The position numbers were made by a program, and so were the translations under genes. A DNA stretch of 47,453 nucleotides from Acaryochloris sp. CRU_2_0 (GTDB lineage: Bacteria; Cyanobacteriota; Cyanobacteriia; Thermosynechococcales; Thermosynechococcaceae), in the NCBI GenBank assembly GCA_012034865.1, contig JAAUOM010000024.1:1-47453 (forward strand). Direction: 5' to 3'. Numbering within the stretch: position 1 is the first letter of the stretch; the number at the start of each line of letters is the position of its first letter. The notes beneath the pieces were generated by a model. It saw only the letters and a list, made by a program, of their open reading frames with translations. It had not been told where the DNA came from and did not search any database. Of this stretch, positions 8,536-16,484 are shown one piece after another.

Positions 8536-10809
8536 ATGGACACTGATCCCCCACAGCAAAATCCCCAACTCGCTTTCCCAGACCATGAAACGAAGGATAA
8601 AACGCCTGAAATGGGAGGGGGGTTGCCTGTTATTCAGTATTGGGCAGAACATACCCTATCGCCTGAAGGCCCACATCTGTGGCAAGCACTGTTTCACAAA
8701 AGTGCTTGCCTGTCCTGCTCTTGGGGAACGGGTGGCCAAAAGGGAGGCTTCACCAACGAAGATGGTGAAAGGCTACAACGCTGTATGAAAAGTGTAGAAG
8801 CCATTTCAGCCGAGCTGCAACCGCCTGTATCCACTCACTTTTTTGATCGCCACAGTATTGATGAACTTCAGCAATTAACTTCCTATGAGGCTGATCGCCT
8901 GGGTCGCTTCAGTTTTCCGGTGATTTTGCGTGCAGGCAGTTCCCACTATGAGCGCATTGCTTGGGAAGACATTTACGAAATTGCCACAGCAGGGTTCCGT
9001 CAGCCTTCTGAGCGAGTTGCCTCCTATAGCTCTGGACGATCTTCTAACGAAGCTGCGTACCTACTACAACTGATGATGCGAACTTTGGGTTCCAACAATT
9101 TGGCGGACTGTTCTGATTTGTGCCATGCCCCTTCTACGGTTGGACTCAAGCAAGTATTTGGCACCAATACGTCAATTGTGAGTCTGGAAGGCTTGAAACA
9201 AGCAGATTGTGTTGTCCTGGCAGGCTCCAATGCCAGTTACAATCATCCCCGCTTGATGAATGAGTTGATTAAACTACGCGATCGCGGCGGCAAAGTCATT
9301 GTCATCAATCCCGTCAAAGAGATTGGCCTAGTTAAATTTGCTTCCCCCGCTTTTCCAGTGAAATCTCTCTTGAGTGGATCAGAAATTGCATCCCTCTATC
9401 TCCAGCCGATCCCAGGTAGTGATGTGGCTCTGTTTGTGGGTATTCAAAAAGCATTAATTGAGAACAACCAAGTTGATCACTCGTTCTTGCAGGCTCATAC
9501 AGAAGGATGGGAAGCGGTTATCGAACAGGCGGGATCAACCGATTGGCAGATAATTACAGCCACCTGTGGGGTGTCTCAACCTGAAATTGAAGCGGCGGCG
9601 ACCTTGATCGGCACTGCCCAGCGAGTCATCTTTGCCTGGGCAATGGGAATTACCCAGCATGAAAATGGCGTAGATAATGTCTACAGCATTGCCAATACCG
9701 CTTTACTGACGGGGAATGCAGGCAAACCAGGGGCTGGCGTCATGCCCGTGCGGGGGCATTCCAACGTTCAAGGGTTTGGCTCCATGGGGGTAACGGTGAG
9801 GCTGAAAGAAGAAATCCGAGTAGCCCTAGAGAAACTGCTAGGGCGATCCCTCAATTTGAATGCAGGCTATCATACCCGACATTTAATTGAAGCTGCTGCT
9901 GCCCATCAAATTGATACGTTGCTGTGTCTGGGTGGGAATTTGTACGGGGCTAATCCTGATGCCTCCCAGGCAAGACAAGCTCTGGGTAACATTGACACTA
10001 TTGTGTATCTGGCGACAAAACCAAACTTAGGGCACTTTCACGGCCTAGCCAAACAGAACACGATTATCATTCCAGTCCTGAATCGATTTGAAAATCCCCA
10101 CAAAACCACGGTGGAGTCAGGCAACAACTTTGTGCGGATGAACAGCGAAGGCACGACTCATCTTAAGCAGGCTGATTTGATTTCGGAAGTAGAATTTCTG
10201 ACAGAACTCGCTCATCGCATTCATGGCGACTATCCGGTAGAGTGGCGGAAGTTACAAGATACCCGATATGTCCGCCAGTTAATCGCCCAGTGCATCCCTG
10301 GGTATGAAAAGATGGCCGACATTGACCAAAACCAAGCAGAATTCACTATTTCTGGCAGAATTTTCACTGAACCGCAATTTAAGACGCCCTCAGGGAAGGC
10401 TCGGATGATGATAACGCCTTTGCCGCAGTTAGCCTTACCCAGCCCCCAAGAGTTCGGAGTATCTGAATCCGTCAATGGCATCGTCGTGGCCTTGATGACC
10501 GGACGCAGTTATTCCCAGCACAACACGGTGGTCTACAAAATCGGTGACCCGTATCGGGGGATGCCCCATCGCAATTGCATTTTAATGAATCGGCAGGATG
10601 CTGAAAGTGCTGGTTTACAAGAACATCAGCGGGTGACGGTGCAAGGGGATGCCGACAAACTGGCAAATGTCGAAGTCATCTATGGGGCTGTGCGTCAGGG
10701 TGGAGCGGTGATGTTTTACCCCGAAGTGAATGCAATTTTTAAAGCAAAGCTAGAAGAGCGTTCCGGTACGCCTGCCTATAAGCGGGTACCTGTGTTGGTT
10801 CACGGTTAA
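8536..10809 (+). CDS. Molybdopterin oxidoreductase, FdhF/YdeP family
   Basis: A 757-residue bis-MGD oxidoreductase of the formate-dehydrogenase alpha-subunit-like YdeP group. The N-terminus carries ACLSCSWGTGGQKGG (C58 and C61) with a further Cys near 83, rather than the full four-Cys 4Fe-4S pattern of FdhF. A conserved C-H pair in SDLCHAPS (C196) aligns with the Mo-ligand Cys/SeCys-His of formate dehydrogenases. The C-terminal molydopterin dinucleotide-binding domain contains the MTGRSYSQHNT block. No electron-transfer subunit, chaperone or cofactor gene is adjacent, and the following gene is convergent. Known YdeP proteins have poorly defined substrates, so formate activity should not be assumed. 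Confidence 0.88.
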   Translation: MDTDPPQQNPQLAFPDHETKDKTPEMGGGLPVIQYWAEHTLSPEGPHLWQALFHKSACLSCSWGTGGQKGGFTNEDGERLQRCMKSVEAISAELQPPVSTHFFDRHSIDELQQLTSYEADRLGRFSFPVILRAGSSHYERIAWEDIYEIATAGFRQPSERVASYSSGRSSNEAAYLLQLMMRTLGSNNLADCSDLCHAPSTVGLKQVFGTNTSIVSLEGLKQADCVVLAGSNASYNHPRLMNELIKLRDRGGKVIVINPVKEIGLVKFASPAFPVKSLLSGSEIASLYLQPIPGSDVALFVGIQKALIENNQVDHSFLQAHTEGWEAVIEQAGSTDWQIITATCGVSQPEIEAAATLIGTAQRVIFAWAMGITQHENGVDNVYSIANTALLTGNAGKPGAGVMPVRGHSNVQGFGSMGVTVRLKEEIRVALEKLLGRSLNLNAGYHTRHLIEAAAAHQIDTLLCLGGNLYGANPDASQARQALGNIDTIVYLATKPNLGHFHGLAKQNTIIIPVLNRFENPHKTTVESGNNFVRMNSEGTTHLKQADLISEVEFLTELAHRIHGDYPVEWRKLQDTRYVRQLIAQCIPGYEKMADIDQNQAEFTISGRIFTEPQFKTPSGKARMMITPLPQLALPSPQEFGVSESVNGIVVALMTGRSYSQHNTVVYKIGDPYRGMPHRNCILMNRQDAESAGLQEHQRVTVQGDADKLANVEVIYGAVRQGGAVMFYPEVNAIFKAKLEERSGTPAYKRVPVLVHG

Positions 10810-10818
10810 ACATATAGC

Positions 10819-12282
10819 TTAATTCCCGACTTGTTTGGCTTCATCATCTTGCATGCGTTGGAGTTCTTTCATGGCGTCTTGGTATCGCTGATCTCCTTGT
10901 TGCTGATAGAGATCTGCTGCACTTTGAAAATCGACCTTGGCTCCGTCTAGATCGGCCAAGGCTTCTTTCACAAATCCTCGGTTGAAGTAGACCAGTGCTT
11001 GCTTAGGGTCTAACTGCAAGGCTTGATCATAGTCTACTAGGGCAGCCTGATATTCTTTAAGACCATATTTTGCCATCCCGCGCTCATTGAAGGCATCGGC
11101 ATTGGTTGGATCAAGACGAATAGATTCAGTAAAGTCGGAGATCGCACCGACATAATCCTTCTGTTGATACTTCTCGTATCCCTTTCTCAGCAATGCTTCT
11201 GCTCGTTCTGTAGTAGAGGTGGTCATCAAATCGGTCATCGGCTCTAAAAGGAAATAGCCAAGTCCTGCCACTGTGCTAAAACCTAAGAGTGCGATCGCAG
11301 CCCCCGTCAGAACCTTCCGCGAGGGATGAAACAGTGCCTTTGCTTTTGCAACAGGTCTAGCAATAGAGACCGCCGCTGGCAGCGCTGGAGCATTGTTGAG
11401 ATCCCGCAACACCTCTTGAGCCGACTGATAGCGCTGGGCGGGTTCAATTTGCAATAACTTATCAAGAATAGCCCGCAACTCAACACTTAAGGGCTGGGAA
11501 ATGTGACGCTGCCAATTTTCGCTCCACAGGTAATTGAATTCTAGGGATAAATGATAGGGCGAGATATGACTTAGCAAATGAAAACAGCTAGACCCTAAAC
11601 CATACAAATCCCCCACGGGGGTTGCCCGACCCCGTTGGATCTGCTCTGGGGAAGCATACCCAGGTGAACCAACAATGGTGCCTGCCCCGGCATGGGTCTT
11701 CGCTGTTTGCTTTAAAAGCTTAGCCACCCCAAAATCGATCAGCACATGTTTGCCATCTTGGTGGCGGCGCATAATGTTATCGGGTTTCAAGTCCCGATGG
11801 ATCACCCCTTGCTCATGCAAACTTTGCAGAAGGGGCAAAACATCCAGCAAAACCTGTCGAATTTGCCGTTCATTAAAAACGCCCTGCTTCTCTAGCAATT
11901 CCAGTAAATTCAACCCATCTACATACTGCTGCACCAAATACAGACTCTGGCCTTCTTGAAAATAAGCCGTCAGTTTGGGAATTTGGGGATGATGACCCAA
12001 CTGCTGCAACTGCTGGGCTTCGCCCGCAAACATATCAATGGCTTTTTGCTGTTCCCAAGCATCTTTGGCCTGGTAGGTCAGCTTTTTGACAACGCACCAT
12101 TCATTCAACTTGTCTGTATCTTTTGCTAAATAGGTGCTGCCAAATCCACCTTGACCCAGGGGCTTAATGATTTTGAAGCGATCGCGCAACAAGGCAACCA
12201 AAGGTGCACCACATTGCTGGCAAAACTTATGGGAGTCAGGATTAATGGGTTTCTTGCAATCAGGATTCAAGCAGCAAACCAT
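10819..12282 (-). CDS. Ser/Thr protein kinase with 4-Cys N-terminal motif, TM helix and TPRs
   Basis: About 487 residues. The N-terminal zinc-ribbon-like motif (CCLNPDC ... FCQQCG) is typical of the cyanobacterial 4-Cys kinase group. The Hanks-type kinase domain follows: the glycine loop LGQGGFGSTY near 40-49, VVKK with the ATP-binding Lys, the catalytic loop HRDLKPDN (162-169) and DFG (183-185). One TM helix lies near 324-345, and C-terminal TPR units (about 370-460) contain the repeated NADAFNERGMAKYGLKEYQ-like pattern. I prefer the internal ATG at 12282 over the upstream in-frame start because it gives the family N-terminus and has AAGGA seven bases ahead. Targets are unknown. Confidence 0.92.
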   Translation of the reverse strand: MVCCLNPDCKKPINPDSHKFCQQCGAPLVALLRDRFKIIKPLGQGGFGSTYLAKDTDKLNEWCVVKKLTYQAKDAWEQQKAIDMFAGEAQQLQQLGHHPQIPKLTAYFQEGQSLYLVQQYVDGLNLLELLEKQGVFNERQIRQVLLDVLPLLQSLHEQGVIHRDLKPDNIMRRHQDGKHVLIDFGVAKLLKQTAKTHAGAGTIVGSPGYASPEQIQRGRATPVGDLYGLGSSCFHLLSHISPYHLSLEFNYLWSENWQRHISQPLSVELRAILDKLLQIEPAQRYQSAQEVLRDLNNAPALPAAVSIARPVAKAKALFHPSRKVLTGAAIALLGFSTVAGLGYFLLEPMTDLMTTSTTERAEALLRKGYEKYQQKDYVGAISDFTESIRLDPTNADAFNERGMAKYGLKEYQAALVDYDQALQLDPKQALVYFNRGFVKEALADLDGAKVDFQSAADLYQQQGDQRYQDAMKELQRMQDDEAKQVGN

Positions 12283-12412
12283 CTCCTCATCCTTGCAGCT
12301 AAAATTTGTGACTTTCAAGATTTCCAGGCTAGAAACGTCTGTCACTGTCGTTAATGTTAACTGTAACGCCGCTGTCTAGATTTTGCAGCACGCTAGAACT
12401 AAAAAGACCGGT

Positions 12413-13414
12413 TTAATGTCGCTGGGACAGATAATCATGACGAATAAACCAATCAACAGCAGCTTTTAAGGCCAGTTTAACCGAGGTTTGGGGCAATTCA
12501 AGGTCTTGAATCGCCTTGGCTGGATTATAAAACATCCTTTGTTGAGCCATTTGTACCCCCGCTAAGGGAACCGAAGGAGTCTTCCCCAGAGTTGCTAACA
12601 CCCGTTCATCTAGCCAAGCTGTTGTTAAGGGAATCCAGGCAGGAATTTCCCTTTTAGGAGAAGAAATTCCAGTTAATTCCGCTAAAATAGCCAATATTTG
12701 GGCAAGAGTTAGGTTTTGATTCCCTAAAATATAGCGTTCTCCTGTTTTTCCCTTCTCTAGAGCCAAGAGATGACCCTTAGCGACATCTTCAACATGAACT
12801 AAGTTCAACCCGGTATTCAGATAAAACGGCATTTGACGGCGTAGAAAGCGCAGAATGATCTCTCCCGTTGGTGTGGGTTTAATATCCCAAGGACCAATCG
12901 GCGTACTGGGGTTGACAATTACAATATCCTGACCCAGCTTGATCGCGGCTTGGGCTTCTTGCTCAGCCCAATACTTTGATTTTTTGTAATCCCCTATTAA
13001 TTGATCGACTGGACTTTGATAGGTTTCATCGGCAATTCCATCTACTTTGACGCCAATAGCCGCCACAGAGCTGGTATAAACGGTGCGTTCTATCCCCGCT
13101 TGACGGGCTGCTTGCAAGATATTGCGGGTACCCATGACATTGCTGTGGTAGAGTTGCTCACGATCCGCTCGCCATAGACTATAGTGGGCAGCCACATGAA
13201 ACAAAACCTGGCAACCTTTCAAATGCTGACTCAGATTGGTATCGGTAAGATCTCCCCTTACCTGTTCTACTGGCAAATCCTGTAAATTGTCCAAGGGACT
13301 CTGAGGACGAACCAAGGTTCGTACCTGATGTCCCTCTGCCAAGAGTAAACGCAGTAAATTAGCACCGACAAATCCGGTTGCCCCGGTTATGAAAACCTTT
13401 AATCCTGCTGCCAT
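12413..13414 (-). CDS. hpnA: NAD-dependent epimerase/reductase, HpnA-like (hopanoid-associated)
   Basis: An extended short-chain dehydrogenase of 333 residues. The N-terminal Rossmann motif is GATGFVGANLL. The catalytic Ser/Tyr/Lys are visible as YTSSVAA and the YKKSK motif, followed by NPSTPIGPWDIKPTPTG, which I associate with the hopanoid-associated sugar epimerase HpnA and close dihydroflavonol-4-reductase-like proteins. The first ATG follows two residues upstream of LKVFITG. The gene lies 130 bases upstream of the kinase gene on the same strand. No other hopanoid gene (for example shc) is in this window, so the pathway assignment rests on family resemblance only. Confidence 0.8.
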   Translation of the reverse strand: MAAGLKVFITGATGFVGANLLRLLLAEGHQVRTLVRPQSPLDNLQDLPVEQVRGDLTDTNLSQHLKGCQVLFHVAAHYSLWRADREQLYHSNVMGTRNILQAARQAGIERTVYTSSVAAIGVKVDGIADETYQSPVDQLIGDYKKSKYWAEQEAQAAIKLGQDIVIVNPSTPIGPWDIKPTPTGEIILRFLRRQMPFYLNTGLNLVHVEDVAKGHLLALEKGKTGERYILGNQNLTLAQILAILAELTGISSPKREIPAWIPLTTAWLDERVLATLGKTPSVPLAGVQMAQQRMFYNPAKAIQDLELPQTSVKLALKAAVDWFIRHDYLSQRH

Positions 13415-13461
13415 AGACGATTAGGACTCATAAATCAGCGTAGGCTCCGCTGTACAAACAG

Positions 13462-14082
13462 TTATTCTGAGAGGCCACCAATGAGCTTGAGCAGCTCTGG
13501 TAGAGGAGTTTGGCTATACAGAAAGCCGAGGATATCCTGCAAATTCCCTAAGTTCCCAGGGAGGCTGGTTACCAGGGTATCGCTAGCAACAATCCAGGGC
13601 CAGTCTAGCGGTTGGAGGGCTACAGGTTCTCCTGTGTTTTTCCAAACCTGCTGCATCACCCGCAGAAATTCATGGGCGACAACACCATAGGCAATTGTAC
13701 CCGGATGAATAGCATCTAAGCCAAATACCCCCCCTTTATACTTTAGTACTCGATCTTGGGTGGTAGGATTGGCCTTTTGCTGGGAACGCCCACCTGGGTT
13801 AGGTGCTGATATTGAGGGCTAAAGCTGGGATTCAGGACTCGACGGATTGTTCGGTCTTGGGCTTGTTCTAATATCTGCCGGAGCAACGCATCGGTGGGCG
13901 GGGGAATGTGGGGGCGACAACTCTGATCAGAAACTTGGTAACAGTCGCCGAGCTGGAATCCCCAAACCGCTAAGGATCCTGAATCAAATAAACTGTAAAA
14001 CTTGCCAGCCTTTTCTGCTCTCATTTCCAAAGCAAAGGGCGTTAGGATCTTCTTGACCTATAGAGTAGTGAAGAGTTTTCAT
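13462..14082 (-). pseudogene. Broken C-terminal remnant of an SGNH/GDSL-type hydrolase
   Basis: No single frame covers this region, but three minus-strand frames join into a plausible protein tail. The last part, read upstream of position 13659 as well, gives KYKGGVFGLDAIHPGTIAYG then VVAHEF, with a D-x-I-H-P block like the catalytic Asp-His of SGNH hydrolases, and ends ELLKLIGGLSE. The preceding part (about 13745-14057, another frame) reads LTPFALEMRAEKAGKFYSLF and onwards. A third frame from an ATG at 14082 joins it near DPNA. Two frame changes and the absence of the N-terminal GDS block so close to divergent gloB suggest a truncated, decaying gene. One or both shifts could instead be sequencing errors, like those seen in recG and ndhF. 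Confidence 0.55.
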
Positions 14083-14128
14083 AGACGTGAGAGGACATTG
14101 GCTTTGTACACCGATTCAGTGAGGCTCC

Positions 14129-14902
14129 ATGCAAATTTATCGATTGCCTGCTTTTTCGGATAACTATATTTTTGTTCTCCACGACCCGGAACAACAGATC
14201 GCTGCTGTGGTTGACCCTGCCGATCCTCAGCCCGTTTTGCAGAAATTACAGTTTTTGCAGGCTGAACTCGTCGCCATTTTCAATACCCACCATCATTCTG
14301 ATCATGTGGGTGGGAACCGACGTTTACTTCAGGTGTACCCTCATGCAGTAGTTTATGGGGGTGAGGGCGATCGCAGCAGAATTCCTGGACAGCATTATTT
14401 TCTCAAAGAGGGCGATCGCGTCACCTTTGCCGATCGCGAAGCAGAGGTATTCTTTGTTCCTGGCCATACCCGCGCCCATATTGCCTATTACTTTCCCCCG
14501 ATCGCCCCTAAGGATCTAGGCGAACTGTTCTGTGGTGATACCTTATTTGCGGGCGGGTGTGGGCGGTTGTTTGAAGGCACACCTACCCAGATGGTGAACT
14601 CCTTGAGTAAATTACGGGACTTGCCCGATCAAACCCGGATTTGGTGTGCCCACGAGTATACCCTCAAGAATTTGCAGTTTGCCCTCACTATTGAGCCAGA
14701 GAATATCCACATAAAACAACGATACCAACAGGTACAAGCAGCGAGATCGCATTCTCAACCCACCATTCCCTCTGTCTTGGGCATCGAAAAGCAAACCAAC
14801 CCCTTTCTGCGTTGGGATCAACCAGATTTGATCCAGATCACCCAGAGTCAAGACCCCATCCAGTGCTTTGCACGTCTGCGCGGTCAGAAAGATCAATTTT
14901 AG
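14129..14902 (+). CDS. gloB: Hydroxyacylglutathione hydrolase (glyoxalase II)
   Basis: A cytosolic metallo-beta-lactamase-fold enzyme of 257 residues that hydrolyses S-lactoylglutathione in methylglyoxal detoxification. The metal-binding [10 protein letters not shown] motif is at residues 53-62. H-bearing [23 protein letters not shown] and the C-terminal AHEYT block follow in the family order. Length matches GloB. The start ATG has GAGG nine bases upstream. The last two bases of its stop codon form the left end of the inverted-repeat element that fills the space to mraY. Confidence 0.95.
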   Translation: MQIYRLPAFSDNYIFVLHDPEQQIAAVVDPADPQPVLQKLQFLQAELVAIFNTHHHSDHVGGNRRLLQVYPHAVVYGGEGDRSRIPGQHYFLKEGDRVTFADREAEVFFVPGHTRAHIAYYFPPIAPKDLGELFCGDTLFAGGCGRLFEGTPTQMVNSLSKLRDLPDQTRIWCAHEYTLKNLQFALTIEPENIHIKQRYQQVQAARSHSQPTIPSVLGIEKQTNPFLRWDQPDLIQITQSQDPIQCFARLRGQKDQF

Positions 14903-14994
14903 GTGATTTCCAGGTTAGAAATTATCCGTCATTGTTAGTAGGAGCGAACGGCTGTTCGCTCCTACAGTGGTAAAAATTTTCCCAGAAATCACCT
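14901..14994. repeat. MITE-like nested inverted-repeat element / bidirectional terminator
   Basis: A 94-base unit bounded by exact 10-base inverted ends, AGGTGATTTC (14901-14910) and GAAATCACCT (14985-14994), with weaker complementarity continuing inward to about 26 bases. At its centre is a perfect 12-base hairpin arm, GTAGGAGCGAAC, with loop GGCT (14938-14965). It spans exactly the gap between the convergent gloB and mraY stops. The form suits a small non-autonomous mobile repeat that now serves as a shared terminator. Confidence 0.6.
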
Positions 14995-16112
14995 TAACCG
15001 AGGGCATTGAGACCACAAGCCACAACCGCTAAAATGGCCACACAGACGTAGAATGTCGAAACCACCCGCACTTCTGGCCAGCCCACTTGCTCAAAATGGT
15101 GATGCAGGGGAGACATCTTGAACAAGCGTTTGCCCACCCCATCGGAGCCTTTGGTGGCCTTGTAATAAGTCACCTGGGCAATCACCGATAGAGACTCTAC
15201 TAGAAATAAACCACTCAGAATCAGGAGCGCCCCCAGGGTATTACTAATTAAACCCACTGCGGCTAAAGCTCCCCCTAAGGCCAGAGACCCCGTATCCCCC
15301 ATAAAGACTTGAGCCGGGTTGTGATTATGGGTCAAGAATCCTAAACAGCTCCCCGCTAGACAAGCACAAAAAATCATGAGTCCCGGCCAGGTGGGGGCAA
15401 CAACCAGGGCTAAACCGAGAAAGGCGATCGCACTCGTTCCCGCCGCTAAGCCATCCATACCATCCGTCAGATTCACAGCATTGCTTTCTGCCGCCACCAC
15501 AAAAGTGGCTAAGGCCAAGAATAAGACCCCTATAGGCAGGGATAAACCCAAGGGCAAGATCACGGTACTCAGATCAGGACGGGTCAAAAACAACCACAAT
15601 CCGAACAATAAACCACTTCCCAGCTCAATCCCTAACCTCAATCGAGCAGAAATACCCTGATTCGATTGCTTGCGGAGGACTTGCCAATCATCCAACCAGC
15701 CCACTAGTCCCAGACATAAAGTTAATACCGTGGCCGCGTTCACATTGACCAAGCTGGCGCTGGTGGCCAAAGCTACCCAGATGAGACTCAATCCCAGGGC
15801 AACGGGGATAAAAAAAATCCCCCCCATCGTCGGCGTCCCTGCTTTTTGTAGATGACTTTGGGGGCCATCTGCTCGAATCACTTGTCCTGCTTTCAAGGCT
15901 CTGAGCAAGGGAACAGCCCAAAACCCCAACAGGCTGACGATCAGTGCGCTCACCCATAAAGGAGCAATCACAGACAAAGCCAGATTCGCAATCCGACCGG
16001 AGCTGACATCTGTGGCTAAAGCTACCGCACTTAAACTGGCAAACAATACGCCATACAATTTCTTGCCAGACCCAGACCGGGTTGGCTCAGACGTCTTACT
16101 GACCACGACCAT
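14994..16112 (-). CDS. mraY: Phospho-N-acetylmuramoyl-pentapeptide-transferase
   Basis: Polytopic inner-membrane enzyme of 372 residues. It transfers phospho-MurNAc-pentapeptide to undecaprenyl phosphate, making lipid I for peptidoglycan. Family blocks are visible: KAGTPTMGGIFFIP early, the aspartate pair in GLVGWLDDWQ, the active-site block NAVNLTDGMDGLA, FMGDTGSLALGG, and the histidine cluster MSPLHHHFE near the C-terminus. About ten hydrophobic helices are apparent. The N-terminus has a short cytosolic basic stretch before the first helix. The gene stands away from other division and cell-wall genes, as is common in cyanobacteria. Confidence 0.97.
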   Translation of the reverse strand: MVVVSKTSEPTRSGSGKKLYGVLFASLSAVALATDVSSGRIANLALSVIAPLWVSALIVSLLGFWAVPLLRALKAGQVIRADGPQSHLQKAGTPTMGGIFFIPVALGLSLIWVALATSASLVNVNAATVLTLCLGLVGWLDDWQVLRKQSNQGISARLRLGIELGSGLLFGLWLFLTRPDLSTVILPLGLSLPIGVLFLALATFVVAAESNAVNLTDGMDGLAAGTSAIAFLGLALVVAPTWPGLMIFCACLAGSCLGFLTHNHNPAQVFMGDTGSLALGGALAAVGLISNTLGALLILSGLFLVESLSVIAQVTYYKATKGSDGVGKRLFKMSPLHHHFEQVGWPEVRVVSTFYVCVAILAVVACGLNALG

Positions 16113-16122
16113 CTTAAATTAC

Positions 16123-16338
16123 TTAATCCTCATCATCATCAAAATCATCACCACCCATGAGGGCAGTAATTTCTTCACTGTCATCTTCTTCTAAGGTCAA
16201 TTTAGCGCGATCATCACCCTCGCGATCCATTAACCGACCTGACCCTTCTAACCATCCTAAAATGGATGCATCTTGCCGGGATGCCATGATGGGAGCTTTT
16301 TGTTCACGAGGTTGTTCACGCAGAGAAGGATTTTCCAT
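16123..16338 (-). CDS. Small acidic conserved protein, DUF3134-like
   Basis: A 71-residue protein beginning MENPSLREQPREQKAPI, with a central ASILGWLEGSGRL block and a strongly acidic tail (GGDDFDDDED). The order resembles cyanobacterial DUF3134 proteins as I remember them. The frame opens eight codons earlier only with TTG, so I take the first ATG. It lies ten bases upstream of mraY on the same strand, suggesting co-transcription. No signal peptide or membrane segment is seen, and the function is unknown. Confidence 0.75.
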   Translation of the reverse strand: MENPSLREQPREQKAPIMASRQDASILGWLEGSGRLMDREGDDRAKLTLEEDDSEEITALMGGDDFDDDED

Positions 16339-16484
16339 AGTTCTGTTAGGGAGAGGGATCAATTAGCGTCAATGCCGCTTTTCATCTTACTCACAATATC
16401 TAGATTCCGCACAATTCATCAATAAAATATTCCTCCATCGACCCTAGAATACTGCTCCACCCTTCACTAGCTATCCAGCCTCAC

